Shown here: in pieces, positions 10,951 to 20,140 of the stretch
Layout: each line of letters starts with the position of its first letter
Position numbering within the stretch: position 1 is the stretch's first letter
DNA from: Acidovorax sp. A79
GTDB lineage: Bacteria; Pseudomonadota; Gammaproteobacteria; Burkholderiales; Burkholderiaceae_C
Length of the DNA stretch: 64,000 bases
NCBI RefSeq assembly: GCF_041154505.1
Contig: NZ_AP028672.1
Span: forward strand, 558,001 to 622,000
Direction: 5' to 3'
Notes under the pieces: model-generated
What the model saw: the letters and a program-made list of their open reading frames with translations, nothing else
Database searches by the model: none
Told to the model about the DNA's origin: nothing
Program-made: the position numbers and the translations under genes

Positions 10951-12492
10951 TCAGGAATGGCTGGGCAGGCACTGCAGCAGCGGCGCGGGCCATGGCGTCT
11001 CCGAGGCCCATTCGCGCATGGATTCGATGTCGGTGGCCAGGAAGCGGTCTTGCTCCAGGTAGGCCACGCGCTGGCGGATGGCAGCGAACTGGTCTTCGAT
11101 GAGCACAGAAGATTTCAGGCTGCGGTCGAACTCCATGCCCTGCGCGGCGGCCATGGCCTCGATGCCCACCATCACCGCCGCATTGCGCACCATGTCGCCC
11201 AGGCGGCGTGCGCCGTAGGTGGCCATGGAAACGTGGTCTTCCTGGTTGGCCGACGTGGGCAGGCTGGTCACGCTGCTGGGGTTGGCCAGGCACTGGTTCT
11301 CGGCCGCCAGCGCGGCGGCGGTGACCTGGGCGATCATGAAGCCCGAGTTCACGCCGCTGTCGCGGATCAGGAAGGCCGGCAGGCCCGACAGGCCCGGGTC
11401 GAGCAGCAGCGACAGTCGGCGCTCGGAGATGGCCCCGATCTCGGCCACGGCCAGCGCGATGATGTCCGCCACGAAGGCCACGGGCTCGGCGTGGAAGTTG
11501 CCGCCCGAGATCACGTCACCGTTGTCGAATACCAGGGGGTTGTCGGACGCGGCGTTCGCCTCGATGGCCAGCACGCGCGCGGCGTGGTGCAGGTTATCGA
11601 GGCACGCGCCCATCACCTGCGGCACGCAGCGGATGGAGTACGGGTCCTGCACGCGGCCGCAGTGGGGATGCGAAGGGTCGATGGCGCTGCCATCCAGCAA
11701 TGCGCGCACGGCGGCCGCCACGGCGATCTGCCCCGCCTGGCCGCGCGCCTCGTGGATGCGTGCGTCAAACGGCTTGACCGAGCCCTTGATGGCCTCGAGC
11801 GACAGGCAGCCTGCGACCAGCGCGGCGGCGAAAACGCTCTCCGCGCCGAACAGCCCCGCCAGCGCGAGCGAGGTGGATACCTGCGTGCCGTTGAGCAGCG
11901 CCAGCCCTTCCTTGGGGCCCAGCACGAACGGCGCAAGGCCGATGGAGCGCATGGCCTCGGCCCCAGACACCACCGTGCCATCGACCTTGGCCTGCCCTTC
12001 GCCGATCAACACGCAGGCCAGGTGGGCCAGCGGCGCCAGGTCGCCCGACGCGCCCACCGAACCCTTGGCCGGAATCACGGGCAGCACGTTGGCGTTGGCC
12101 ATGGCCAGCAGCGCATCCACGATCTCGGGACGGATGCCCGAATGCCCACGCGCCAGGCTGATGGCCTTGGTGGCCAGGATGAGGCGCACCACGGGATCGG
12201 GCAGCGCATCGCCCGTGCCCACGCTGTGCGACAGCACCAGGTTGCGCTGCAGCTCGGCGAGGCGCTCGTGGGCGATCTTGGTGCTGGCGAGCTTGCCGAA
12301 GCCGGTGTTGATGCCGTAGACCACCTGGTCTTCATCCACGATGCGCTGCACCGTGGCCAGCGACGCCTGCATGAGGGCACGCGCGGACGGGTCCAGCGAC
12401 AGCTGCACGGGCGCGGCGTGGATGCTGCGCAATTCAGCCAGCGTAACCCGGCCGGGGTGCAAGATCAGGGAGGAAGCGGTGGTTTTTGTCAT
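10951..12492 (-). CDS. hutH: Histidine ammonia-lyase HutH
   Basis: Deaminates L-histidine to urocanate, the first step of the pathway. The 513-residue protein carries the autocatalytic MIO triad Ala-Ser-Gly at residues 148-150 within [14 protein letters not shown]. It also has the catalytic tyrosine loop [12 protein letters not shown] and the downstream NFHAEPVAF and QEDHVSM regions. The length is normal for the family. The gap in front of it holds a HutC-type operator, so hutH is likely the first gene of a repressor-controlled transcript that includes hutU. Confidence 0.97.
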   Translation of the reverse strand: MTKTTASSLILHPGRVTLAELRSIHAAPVQLSLDPSARALMQASLATVQRIVDEDQVVYGINTGFGKLASTKIAHERLAELQRNLVLSHSVGTGDALPDPVVRLILATKAISLARGHSGIRPEIVDALLAMANANVLPVIPAKGSVGASGDLAPLAHLACVLIGEGQAKVDGTVVSGAEAMRSIGLAPFVLGPKEGLALLNGTQVSTSLALAGLFGAESVFAAALVAGCLSLEAIKGSVKPFDARIHEARGQAGQIAVAAAVRALLDGSAIDPSHPHCGRVQDPYSIRCVPQVMGACLDNLHHAARVLAIEANAASDNPLVFDNGDVISGGNFHAEPVAFVADIIALAVAEIGAISERRLSLLLDPGLSGLPAFLIRDSGVNSGFMIAQVTAAALAAENQCLANPSSVTSLPTSANQEDHVSMATYGARRLGDMVRNAAVMVGIEAMAAAQGMEFDRSLKSSVLIEDQFAAIRQRVAYLEQDRFLATDIESMREWASETPWPAPLLQCLPSHS

Positions 12493-12501
12493 GGCGTTGA
12501 T

Positions 12502-12523
12502 CCTGTATATACAAGTAGGTACA
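12502..12523. promoter_or_regulatory. HutC-type operator upstream of hutH
   Basis: CCTGTATATACAAG (12502-12515), a near-perfect palindrome, followed at once by a second half-site TAGGTACAAG. It resembles the known HutC target of the TGTATATACA type and lies 10 bases upstream of the hutH start, where a repressor would block transcription. A second, perfectly symmetric copy is at 16093. Confidence 0.75.
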
Positions 12524-12555
12524 AGCGGAAAAAATCGTGCTCTTCAGGCAAGCGT

Positions 12556-13377
12556 TCAACCAGCGACCGGGTTGCCGTCGGCTCTAAAGCGGCTGCCCAG
12601 GCGGTAGCGGGTAGCGGGGTGCAAACAACGCACCACGGTGATGGGAATCCCGCGCGACCAGGTGCGGCGGGTGAGCAGCAGGCAGGGCTCCTGCGGCGAC
12701 ATCTCCAGCAGCGTGGCCTGCTCGGCGGTGGGCATGACGGCATCGACCACGTGCTCGATCTGGTCGAACGGCACGTTGCGCACCAGGTATTCGGAGGGCT
12801 GCAGCAGCGTGAAGTCCTGCGCGGCGAACTGGGGCACCTGGCGCGGATTCACGTGGCGGTCTTCCAGCTGCACGGGCAGGCCGTCCTCGCGGTGGACGCA
12901 CAGCGAGTGGAACACCGACTCCCCCGTGCGCAGGTCCAGCGCTGCCGCCACTTCGAGCGTGGCCGAGATGCGCTCCACGGCCAGCACGTCGCAGCGGTAG
13001 TCGTGCCCCCGCTGGCGGATTTCGCTCGCGAGGTTGGCGATCTGCAGCAACGTGGACTGTGGCTTGTCTTCCGCCACGAAGCTGCCCACGCCGGCCACGC
13101 GCACGATGCGGCCCTGCTCCACCAGTTCGCGCAGCGCGCGGTTCACCGTCATGCGCGAGATGCCGAACTGGGTGACCAGCTCGTTCTCGGACGGCAGTCG
13201 GTCGCCCGCGCGCCAGATGCCTTCCTGGATCTTGCGCGAGATATGGTCCTTGATCTGCTCGTACAGCGCCATCGCCTGCGCGGGCGCCGCCACGGCCGCC
13301 ACCGCCCTGGCTGGAGCGGCAAGCGGCGCGCTGCGCGGGGCAGCTGCTGCGGGACGGCGGGAAGGACGGGCGCTCAT
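12556..13377 (-). CDS. hutC: Histidine utilization repressor HutC (GntR/HutC family)
   Basis: GntR-type repressor that in known systems releases DNA when it binds urocanate. Of 273 residues, the first 30 or so are an Ala-rich, low-complexity extension. The winged helix follows (YEQIKDHISRKIQEGIWRAGDRLPSENELVTQFGISRMTVNRAL), then the UTRA effector domain containing FHSLCVHREDGLPVQLEDRHVN. It lies between hutH and an ABC importer on the same strand, and both flanking units have HutC-like palindromes in front. Confidence 0.94.
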   Translation of the reverse strand: MSARPSRRPAAAAPRSAPLAAPARAVAAVAAPAQAMALYEQIKDHISRKIQEGIWRAGDRLPSENELVTQFGISRMTVNRALRELVEQGRIVRVAGVGSFVAEDKPQSTLLQIANLASEIRQRGHDYRCDVLAVERISATLEVAAALDLRTGESVFHSLCVHREDGLPVQLEDRHVNPRQVPQFAAQDFTLLQPSEYLVRNVPFDQIEHVVDAVMPTAEQATLLEMSPQEPCLLLTRRTWSRGIPITVVRCLHPATRYRLGSRFRADGNPVAG

Positions 13378-13390
13378 GGGACCAAGGCGT

Positions 13391-14170
13391 TCAGTGCAGG
13401 TCGGCCGCCATGGATTCGGCGCGGATCTCTTCCGTCAGGCGCGCCTTGAGGTCCATGAACTCGGGGCTGGTCTTGATCGTGTAATGGCGCGGGTGCGGCA
13501 GGTCCACCGCCAGCTCGGTCTTGATGCGGCCGGGCCGCGCGCTGAACACGGCCACGCGGTTGGCCATGAAGATGGCCTCGTCGATGTCGTGGGTGACGAA
13601 AAGCACGGTCTTGCGCTCGGCCTCCCAGATGCTCAGCAGCAGCTCCTGCATGAGCACGCGGGTCTGGTTGTCGAGCGCGCCGAAGGGCTCGTCCATCAGC
13701 AGGATCTTGGGGTCGTTGGCCAGCGCACGCGCAATCGCGGTGCGCTGCTGCATGCCGCCCGACAGCTGCTTGGGAAAGTGCTGCTCGAAGCCGCGCAGGC
13801 CCACCTTGGCGATGAAGTACGCGGCGCGTTCCTTCTGCTGGGCTTCGGGCATGCCGCGCTCGCGCAGGCCGAAGCGGATGTTCTGCTCGATGGTGAGCCA
13901 GGGGAACAGCGTGTAGCTCTGGAACACCATGCCGCGCTCGGCGCCCGGGCCTTCCACGGGCGCGCCGTCGAGCAGCACGCGGCCGCTGGTGGCGTGGTCC
14001 AGCCCCGCCACGATGCGCAGCAGCGTGGACTTGCCGCAGCCCGAGGGGCCGAGGATGGTGACGAAATCGTTGTCCTGCACTTCGAAGTCGACCGGCTGCA
14101 GCGCCTGCGTGCGCTGGCCCTTGGCGGTCTCGAAGACGCGCGAAACGGCTTGGATGGATACGCGGCTCAT
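13391..14170 (-). CDS. NitT/TauT-type ABC transporter, ATP-binding protein
   Basis: ATPase of a nitrate/sulfonate/taurine-type importer, 259 residues: Walker A GPSGCGKST, Q-loop MVFQSYTLFPWLT, signature LSGGMQQR, Walker [13 protein letters not shown], and VTHDIDEAIFMANRV. The ATG at 14170 overlaps the permease stop by four bases, so I prefer it to longer open-frame starts. It ends 13 bases before hutC. Context and the upstream HutC operator argue that the importer serves histidine or a derivative rather than taurine. Confidence 0.92.
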   Translation of the reverse strand: MSRVSIQAVSRVFETAKGQRTQALQPVDFEVQDNDFVTILGPSGCGKSTLLRIVAGLDHATSGRVLLDGAPVEGPGAERGMVFQSYTLFPWLTIEQNIRFGLRERGMPEAQQKERAAYFIAKVGLRGFEQHFPKQLSGGMQQRTAIARALANDPKILLMDEPFGALDNQTRVLMQELLLSIWEAERKTVLFVTHDIDEAIFMANRVAVFSARPGRIKTELAVDLPHPRHYTIKTSPEFMDLKARLTEEIRAESMAADLH

Positions 14171-15003
14171 CGCACAAAACTCCAGGCAAACAGACGGTGG
14201 TTGAGCGCCTTGAAGGCGAAGTCGGACACCAGTCCGATGAGGCCGATGATGATGATGCCGAAGATGATCTGGCCGGTATTGAGCAGCGACTGGCTGTCGG
14301 TGATCATGTGGCCGATACCGCTCGAAGAACCGATCAGCTCGGCCACGATCACGTAGGTCCAGGCCCAGCCCAGCACCAGGCGCAGGGTCTCGGCGATCTC
14401 GGGCGCAGCGCCCGGGATGAGCACGCGCGTCACGATGCCCTTGTGGCCGGCGCCCAGCGTGTAGGCGGCCTCCACGAGGTCGCGCCGGGCGCCCCCCACG
14501 GTCACGGCCACCATCAGCGTGATCTGGAAGACCGAGCCGATGAAGATGACCAGGATTTTCTGCGTCTCGCCAATGCCGGCCCACAGGATGAGCAGCGGAA
14601 TGAAGGCCGACGCGGGCAGGTAGCGGCAGAACGAGACGAAGGGCTCGAAGAACGCCTCGATGCCCTTGTAGGCGCCCATGGCAATGCCCAGGGGCACGGC
14701 GATCACTGAGGCCAGCACAAAGCCACCGACCACGCGCCAGATGGTCATGCCGATGTCCTTGATGAAGCCGTATTCGGTGAACAGCAGCCAGCCTTCCTTG
14801 GCCATGGTGATGGGGCTGGCCAGGAAGGTGGGCGACACGAAGCCGCCCAGCGTGAAGAACGCCCACACCGCCACGAACACGACGAAGAAGGCCAGCCCCA
14901 GCATCCAGCGGGCACGGCTGCTCACGGGCTCCAGGGGAGCCAGCGAGCGCCGGCGCACGGGAGCGTGGGACTCGGTAACGGACAGGGGTTGCACTGCAGA
15001 CAT
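14167..15003 (-). CDS. NitT/TauT-type ABC transporter, permease
   Basis: A 278-residue permease with about six hydrophobic segments, for example MLGLAFFVVFVAVWAFFTLG near the N-terminus. The family cytoplasmic loop is seen as GAGHKGIVTRVLIPGAAPEIAETLR and GSSSGIGHMITDSQ. It is cytoplasmic at the N-terminus and forms the channel with the ATPase it overlaps. It follows the binding-protein gene by 35 bases. Confidence 0.92.
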   Translation of the reverse strand: MSAVQPLSVTESHAPVRRRSLAPLEPVSSRARWMLGLAFFVVFVAVWAFFTLGGFVSPTFLASPITMAKEGWLLFTEYGFIKDIGMTIWRVVGGFVLASVIAVPLGIAMGAYKGIEAFFEPFVSFCRYLPASAFIPLLILWAGIGETQKILVIFIGSVFQITLMVAVTVGGARRDLVEAAYTLGAGHKGIVTRVLIPGAAPEIAETLRLVLGWAWTYVIVAELIGSSSGIGHMITDSQSLLNTGQIIFGIIIIGLIGLVSDFAFKALNHRLFAWSFVR

Positions 15004-15038
15004 GGCGCGCTCTTCTTTGGCTCGGGAAAACTCAGTTG

Positions 15039-16007
15039 TTACTTGATGAAGCTCGCGTCGAAGGTGGCGGCCAGATCTTCAGGCGCCTTGCGGATGATGC
15101 CGGCCTCCAGCAGGATGCCGGTGGCATCCTTCATGAACGTGGTCAGCTCGCCCGCGAAGAACTTCTGGTTGGCGGCCTTGTCCTGCCAGCGCAGGAAGGA
15201 CGACGACTTGGCGAACTGCTCGCCCGTCTGCTTGACGGCCGCGCCCATGATCTCGTTGGACTTGGTGGGGTCGGCCTTGATCATGTCGAGCGCCTGGAAG
15301 TACGAATTGGCCAGGGCCTGCGCGGCCTTGCCGTTGGCCTTGAGCCAGGTGGGGTCGCAGCCGACGGTGTCCATCACCATGGGGTAGTCGAGCGTGGTGG
15401 CCAGGATCTTGCCGGCGGCAGGGTTGTCGCGCACGGTGGAAAGATAGGGCTCGTACGTCATGGCGGCATCGTTCTGGCCGGCCACGAAGGCCTGCGCGGC
15501 CGCCTGGGGCGACAGCGTGGTGGTCTTCACGTCCTTGAGGCTCATGCCGTTCTTGCTGAGCATCCAGGCCAGGCCGAAGTACGGGGCGGTGCCGGGAGCA
15601 TCCACGCCGATGGTCTTGCCCTTCAAGTCGGCAAAGCCCTTGATGTCGCCCCGCACCGCGATGCCGTCGGCGCCGTAGGACTTGTCCATCTGGAAGATCT
15701 GCACGATGGGCACGCCGTTGGCGTTCCAGGCCACATGCGTCTCGACGGTGGTGGCGGCGCACTGGATGGACTTGGAGGCCAGGGCCAGGTGGCGGTCCTT
15801 CTGCGGGATCATCTTGATCTCCACATCCAGGCCGTTCTTCTTGAAGATGCCCGCCTTGTCGGCCAGGGTGAGCGGCGCGAAACCCGTCCAGCCGGACATG
15901 CCCAGCACAATCTTGGTTTCCTGCGCCTGGGCCGGGGCGGCCAGGGCCATCACGCATGCCGTTGCCGCTGCCAGCGACGTCCATTTCACAACCGATCGAG
16001 TCATCAT
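15039..16007 (-). CDS. NitT/TauT-type ABC transporter, periplasmic binding protein
   Basis: A 322-residue exported protein with a signal peptide (VVKWTSLAAATACVMALA, cleavage near APAQAQE). It has a two-lobed binding fold similar to NMT1/SsuA proteins: GMSGWTGFAPLTLADKAGIF, NGLDVEIKMIP, KGKTIGVDAPGTAPYFGLAW. Two adjacent ATGs (16007 and 16004) compete. AGGAG at 16011-16015 is better spaced for 16004. It is the first gene of the operon, 86 bases downstream of a perfect HutC-type palindrome. Confidence 0.9.
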   Translation of the reverse strand: MMTRSVVKWTSLAAATACVMALAAPAQAQETKIVLGMSGWTGFAPLTLADKAGIFKKNGLDVEIKMIPQKDRHLALASKSIQCAATTVETHVAWNANGVPIVQIFQMDKSYGADGIAVRGDIKGFADLKGKTIGVDAPGTAPYFGLAWMLSKNGMSLKDVKTTTLSPQAAAQAFVAGQNDAAMTYEPYLSTVRDNPAAGKILATTLDYPMVMDTVGCDPTWLKANGKAAQALANSYFQALDMIKADPTKSNEIMGAAVKQTGEQFAKSSSFLRWQDKAANQKFFAGELTTFMKDATGILLEAGIIRKAPEDLAATFDASFIK

Positions 16008-16092
16008 CTGCTCCTGTTTGAAGAAAGTACCTTAGCCCATCCCGGCCGGGTCGCACCCGCATTCCAGCCGCCATGATGACAGCCGCAGCATA

Positions 16093-16106
16093 CCTGTATA
16101 TACAGG
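16093..16106. promoter_or_regulatory. HutC-type operator upstream of the NitT/TauT importer
   Basis: CCTGTATATACAGG is a perfect 14-bp palindrome and shares CCTGTATATACA with the hutH operator. Its position upstream of the binding-protein gene fits a repressor site. The remainder of the 16008-16367 gap holds no gene: only short inverted repeats such as CCCCAAAAGGGG at 16123-16134. Confidence 0.75.
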
Positions 16107-16367
16107 GTAAACGCTAAAGAGTCCCCAAAAGGGGCCGGTAGCCAGTCTAAGCAAGAATGAGGCCAACGTAAGTACCCCACGCCGGCGACCGCTGGTGAAA
16201 ATCAGAAATTGATAGCAAACGATCCATGGCAGGTGTATGCCCACGCCGGTCTGTCATCCATTTGCGCTTCGCGAAACCGTACGAAGAAAAACACCGCGCC
16301 ACGCCACCGCACCATCGCGGTGCAGTGCGGCGCCCCCAGCAGGCCGGGGGGCCGCGGGGCACCCAGC

Positions 16368-17774
16368 TCAGGCGACGATCGGCAGGCGCACCGTGACCGA
16401 AAGACCGGGCCCGGCGTTGCGCATCTGCAGCGTGCCGCCGTGCGCCTGTGCCACCAGCCGGCACAGGTACAGGCCCAGGCCCACGCCGCCGGTGGTGCGC
16501 TGCCGCGCCGTGTCGGGCCGGTAGAACGCCTGCGCCAGGTGCGGCAGGTGCTCTGGGGGAACACCCGGTCCGTGGTCGCGCACCTCCAGTTCGAGCGTCT
16601 GCGCCGCGAGGCGCAGATGCAACTCGGGCGGCGGCGCGGCCGGATCGCTGCTGTGGCGCAGGCTGTTGTCCAGCAGGTTGCGCAGCAGCAGGCGCATGCG
16701 GGAGCGGTCAAGCGACAGCGGCGGCATGCCCTGCTGTGCATGGAGGGTGATCCCCGCCGCGCCGGCATGGCGGCCGCCGAGCTCGGCCACCACCTCCCGC
16801 GCCAGCGCAGCCAGGTCCACGGGCTCGCGGTGCAGGGCGGCGTGGCGTCCAGCCAGGCGCTCGCTTTCGAGCAGGTCGGTGATGAGTCCGGCCATTTCAC
16901 TCAGGTCGCGCATCAGGGCCTGCCGCTGGGCCTGCACGTCGGCGGTCTCGGGCAGCAGCTCGGTGTTCAGGCGGGCGCGGGTCAGGGGGCTGCGCAATTC
17001 ATGGCTCATGGCCAGCAGCAGGGCCCGCTTGGCCTCCAGCATCTGGTGGATGTCATCCCCCATGGTATTGATGGTGGCCGCCAGTTGCCCCAGCTCGTCG
17101 GGCCGGTGGGCATGCCGCACGGGGATCGCCTGGGCGAAATTGCCTTCGCCAAACCGCTGCGCGCCCCGGCGGATGTCGTCGAGCGGGCGCAGCAGATGCC
17201 GCACGTACACATAGGCCAGCGCGGTGAGCAGCAACAGCACCGTGAGCGTGCCCCACGCAATGCGCGGGCGCTTTTCCCAGGACAGCGCATTGAGCCCGAA
17301 CTCGATGCTGTGTCCGTCCGCCGTGGTGCGCTGCAGGAGCCGGCGGCCCTGGTCGTCGCTGCCATGGCCGTTCCAGTGCTCCTCGCGCTGGAACTTGTCG
17401 CTCATCCAGTCGCTGCGCGGCTGATCGGGGTGGGATTCCCAGTGGACCACCGGCCCGTCAATGCGCAGCGTGACCGGCAACCGGCTGGCGATGGCCTTCG
17501 CCCGCTCGATGCTGGGCGGGCTGCCGATCTCGTCCGCGAGGCGGTCCACGTAGTCCATCAGCAGGGGCCTGGCCGCCTCGCGCCAGCCCACGGACACCGC
17601 CTTTTGCACTCCGCCCATGAAGGTGACGGCCACCGTCACCGCGAGCGCCATGAACACCAGCACCAGCCGGATGCGCAGCGAATACCCGACCGCGCGCCGC
17701 GCGCGGCGGTGCCAGGGGCAATCGTGCCCGTCTTCGGCCCCCTCGCCAGGGCGCGAACGCCGCCAGAACCTCAT
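16368..17774 (-). CDS. Sensor histidine kinase
   Basis: A 468-residue membrane kinase. It has transmembrane segments at about 36-54 and 171-190, a periplasmic sensor of about 115 residues, and a HAMP domain (about 191-243). The phosphoacceptor is H258 in MSHELRSPLTR. ATPase motifs follow: the N-box LLRNLLDNSLRHS, DHGPGVP and GGVGLGLYLCRLV. It overlaps the response regulator gene by four bases (GTGA/ATGA type coupling). With a Spy/CpxP-like lipoprotein two genes upstream, an envelope-stress or metal-stress role similar to CpxA is likely. Confidence 0.92.
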   Translation of the reverse strand: MRFWRRSRPGEGAEDGHDCPWHRRARRAVGYSLRIRLVLVFMALAVTVAVTFMGGVQKAVSVGWREAARPLLMDYVDRLADEIGSPPSIERAKAIASRLPVTLRIDGPVVHWESHPDQPRSDWMSDKFQREEHWNGHGSDDQGRRLLQRTTADGHSIEFGLNALSWEKRPRIAWGTLTVLLLLTALAYVYVRHLLRPLDDIRRGAQRFGEGNFAQAIPVRHAHRPDELGQLAATINTMGDDIHQMLEAKRALLLAMSHELRSPLTRARLNTELLPETADVQAQRQALMRDLSEMAGLITDLLESERLAGRHAALHREPVDLAALAREVVAELGGRHAGAAGITLHAQQGMPPLSLDRSRMRLLLRNLLDNSLRHSSDPAAPPPELHLRLAAQTLELEVRDHGPGVPPEHLPHLAQAFYRPDTARQRTTGGVGLGLYLCRLVAQAHGGTLQMRNAGPGLSVTVRLPIVA

Positions 17775-18457
17775 GGCGCCGCCCGCCGCAGGGCCAGCGA
17801 GTAGCCCGCGTTGCGCAAGGTCTTGATGCAGTCGAGCGGTTCCAGCTTCTTGCGCAGGCGGCTCACCACGATATCGACGGCGCGGGTGTACAGCTCGGCC
17901 TCGTGCCCGCGCAACTGGTTCAGGATGTCATCGCGGCTGAACACCTTGCCCGGTTCGCGTGCCAGCAGATGCAGCAGGTCGAATTCGGTGCCGGTCAGCT
18001 CGACGATGCCCCCTTGTCGCAGCACGCTGCGGCGCGCGGCATCAATGCTGAGGCCTTCAAACTCCAGCGTCCCCGAATCGCCGCCCTGCCCCGGCGCGCG
18101 GCTGCGGCGCAGCACGGTCTGCAGCCGGGCCACCAGCTCGCGCGGCTCGAAAGGCTTGGGCAGGTAGTCGTCGGCACCCAGCTCCAGGCCCACCACGCGG
18201 TCCATCACCTCACCCCTGGCCGTGAGCATCACGATGGGCAGGTCCCCCTGCTTGCGGATGGTGCGGCACAGCTCAAAGCCGTCCATCTCGGGCAGCATGA
18301 CATCAAGGATGGCGGCATCAAAGCCGCCCGCCCCGAGCCGGGCCAGGCCTTCGCTGGGCTTGAGCGCATGGACCAGTTCCAGCTCGAAACGCTGGAAATA
18401 GATGGCAAGCGGCGGACCCAGTTGGGCGTCGTCGTCAATGAGCAGGATGCGGTGCAT
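17771..18457 (-). CDS. OmpR/CpxR-type response regulator
   Basis: A 228-residue regulator: receiver domain with the acidic pocket IDDD, phosphoacceptor D52 in AILDVMLPEMDG, and the conserved lysine in DYLPKPFEP. The winged-helix DNA-binding domain runs from about residue 130, with LTGTEFDLLHLLAREPGKVFSRD and the recognition segment YTRAVDIVVSRLRKKL. It is coupled by a four-base overlap to the kinase gene. It probably activates the lipoprotein gene upstream. Confidence 0.94.
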   Translation of the reverse strand: MHRILLIDDDAQLGPPLAIYFQRFELELVHALKPSEGLARLGAGGFDAAILDVMLPEMDGFELCRTIRKQGDLPIVMLTARGEVMDRVVGLELGADDYLPKPFEPRELVARLQTVLRRSRAPGQGGDSGTLEFEGLSIDAARRSVLRQGGIVELTGTEFDLLHLLAREPGKVFSRDDILNQLRGHEAELYTRAVDIVVSRLRKKLEPLDCIKTLRNAGYSLALRRAAP

Positions 18458-18466
18458 GCGCGATTC

Positions 18467-18784
18467 TTACATTGGCAGGCCGCTGCCGGCTACCGGCGGA
18501 GCAAGCAATGCGCGGTGCCGCCGGATGAGCTCCCGCAGGCGGTGCTGCGCAGGCAGGTGCAGCGCATCGAAGGCGTCCGCGGCCGCGAGCAGCGCAGGCA
18601 GGGCGGGCGCGGCGGCGGCGGGCTGGCGCGCCACGAGCCCGAGCGCATGCTCCCTGTCAAAGCGCGGCCCCCATACCAGCGACATCAACTCGTCATGGGG
18701 CTCGGGCATGCCTGCCAGCAGCACAGGGCCGTGCATGCGCACTTCCTGCGTCAAGTGGTGGATGGGATCCAGCATCGGTGACAT
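18467..18784 (-). CDS. Hypothetical protein, 105 aa, in the two-component operon
   Basis: No family recognised. The protein is soluble-looking, with MHGPVLLAGMPEPHDELMSLVWGPRFDREH in the first half and an Ala/Leu-rich helical second half. It lies 16 bases after the Spy/CpxP-like gene and 9 bases before the response regulator gene, so it is probably co-transcribed. Its role may be in the same stress response, but nothing in the sequence says how. Confidence 0.55.
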   Translation of the reverse strand: MSPMLDPIHHLTQEVRMHGPVLLAGMPEPHDELMSLVWGPRFDREHALGLVARQPAAAAPALPALLAAADAFDALHLPAQHRLRELIRRHRALLAPPVAGSGLPM

Positions 18785-18800
18785 GGAAAATGCTCCTGCC

Positions 18801-19268
18801 TCAGCCGCGCGCCATCCAGCCCCTGCGCCGCTGCATCAGCTCGCGCACCTTCTGCTGCTGGTCCGGATTCAGGCTGTCGTAGAAGTCCGCCAGCGCATTG
18901 ATCACTTCAGGGCTGTTCGCCTGTACCGCGCGGGTCTTCTCCTCCAGCAGGCTCTGCGCGCGTGCACGGTCGAACTTGTCGCCCGCGACGATGGCCTGCA
19001 CTTCCGCGCGCGGATCGGCTGTCTTGCCCAGGAAGGCCGTGCGCTGTGCCTCCATCCTGTCCGCCAGCACATTGAGCTTTTGCTTCTGCGCATCGTTCAG
19101 GTCCAGCTTGCCGCTGACCCGGTCGACCACCTTGGCGCGCACCTCCGCCATTTTCTCCGGGCTCATGGGCCCGTGGCGGTGGACTCCACTGGAACAGGCC
19201 GTCAGACCACCCACCATGATGGATGCGCCAAAGATTCCTACCAGCGTTCTCTTGATCCAGGGTTTCAT
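18801..19268 (-). CDS. Spy/CpxP-like periplasmic lipoprotein
   Basis: A 155-residue exported protein. The N-terminus (MKPWIKRTLVGIFGASIMVG) ends in a lipobox LTAC, so it is probably lipidated. The rest is helical with the LTxxQ-like motifs LDLNDAQKQKLNVLAD and SLNPDQQQKVRELMQRRRG typical of the Spy/CpxP/ZraP group, which are chaperones or stress sensors in the periplasm. The ATG at 19268 has AAAGGA upstream. As in cpxP-cpxRA systems it precedes its own two-component genes. Confidence 0.82.
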   Translation of the reverse strand: MKPWIKRTLVGIFGASIMVGGLTACSSGVHRHGPMSPEKMAEVRAKVVDRVSGKLDLNDAQKQKLNVLADRMEAQRTAFLGKTADPRAEVQAIVAGDKFDRARAQSLLEEKTRAVQANSPEVINALADFYDSLNPDQQQKVRELMQRRRGWMARG

Positions 19269-19464
19269 GATCAGTCCTTTCGGGACGGTGTTGAACATGG
19301 CCCTGATGGTGCCGGCAGGTGCTTCGGGAGTGGTCTCGACGCAGTTTCGGTTTATTTCATTTTGTTTCGCGGGAGAAGGCGCTGGCAAAGGCCCAGGTCC
19401 TTTGGAGCGCTTCAAGCCGCGCCCGCAAGTGGGGTGCAGCAGCCAGATCGAGACAGGCGGAATC

Positions 19465-19740
19465 TCAGCGCAGGACGGCGGACAGCACCACCAGCCGGTT
19501 CGACAGCTCCACGGCGTCGGTGCGCATCTGGATGAGCGGAACCGTGCCCACGCTGCCCCCGCCATACCAGATGTTGAAGGCGGTCACGCCGGGGAACCCG
19601 TCGGCGTGGCCATAGGCCTCGATGGCCTCGTCAATTTCGGCATGCAGGGTGGGGGTGCCGACCAGGACCTTTCCGTCAAACACCCGGGCCAGGTACTGCG
19701 CGGCGCCCTCGGGCCGAATGTGCAATGTCAACACCCGCAT
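19465..19740 (-). CDS. Hypothetical protein, 91 aa
   Basis: No family recognised. The product begins MRVLTLHIRPEGAAQYLARVF and contains ATEAYGHADG-like and GGGSVGTVPLIQMR segments; it looks like a small soluble alpha/beta protein. The frame is open 10 codons further upstream, but the ATG at 19740 gives a more typical N-terminus. The 196-base gap between this gene and the Spy-like gene probably holds the promoter of the two-component operon. Confidence 0.45.
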   Translation of the reverse strand: MRVLTLHIRPEGAAQYLARVFDGKVLVGTPTLHAEIDEAIEAYGHADGFPGVTAFNIWYGGGSVGTVPLIQMRTDAVELSNRLVVLSAVLR

Positions 19741-19782
19741 GGTTTCTCGCTGCACGCACCCGGGGCGCACTCAGGCCTGTCG

Positions 19783-19983
19783 TCAACCCATCGCCTGGGG
19801 TTCGCGGTATTCCAGGTCTGCAAACTGTAATTCCCGCTCCATGCCATGGCTGTCTCCCCGCCAAGGCGCGAGATCGTCGGTTTGCTGGCGCTGGAGAACC
19901 CGCTCCATCGGCTGCCCCATTTGCAAGGCAGGCGCTTCTGGCCACGCTTCTAGATGATGGGAGGGGGGATCGAAAGAAAACAT
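19783..19983 (-). CDS. Hypothetical protein, 66 aa
   Basis: A short charged protein (MFSFDPPSHHLEAWPEAPAL...) of unknown function. The strong GAGGAG six bases before the ATG at 19983 is the main evidence that it is expressed. It has no membrane segment and no recognised motif, and lies 42 bases upstream of another small gene on the same strand. Confidence 0.45.
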   Translation of the reverse strand: MFSFDPPSHHLEAWPEAPALQMGQPMERVLQRQQTDDLAPWRGDSHGMERELQFADLEYREPQAMG

Positions 19984-20140
19984 GCTGAACTCCTCGCACG
20001 GGCGCCGCACTGGCCCCGTGGTGATTGAGGCATGGGCCCGAACACACGCATGTCGGAACCCCGTGAAGACAGGTGTAGGACAACACTGACGTGGATGCGG
20101 GCGCCGCCCCGCCGGCAGGATCGCAAAGCCCTGGGCGCCG

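Noticed and set aside
16123..16134. CCCCAAAAGGGG as a terminator
   Set aside because: Four-bp stem with no T run; too weak.
16200..16225. TTGATAGCAAAC resembling the end of the dispersed repeat
   Set aside because: Too short and without the AGCGCTT core to call a copy.
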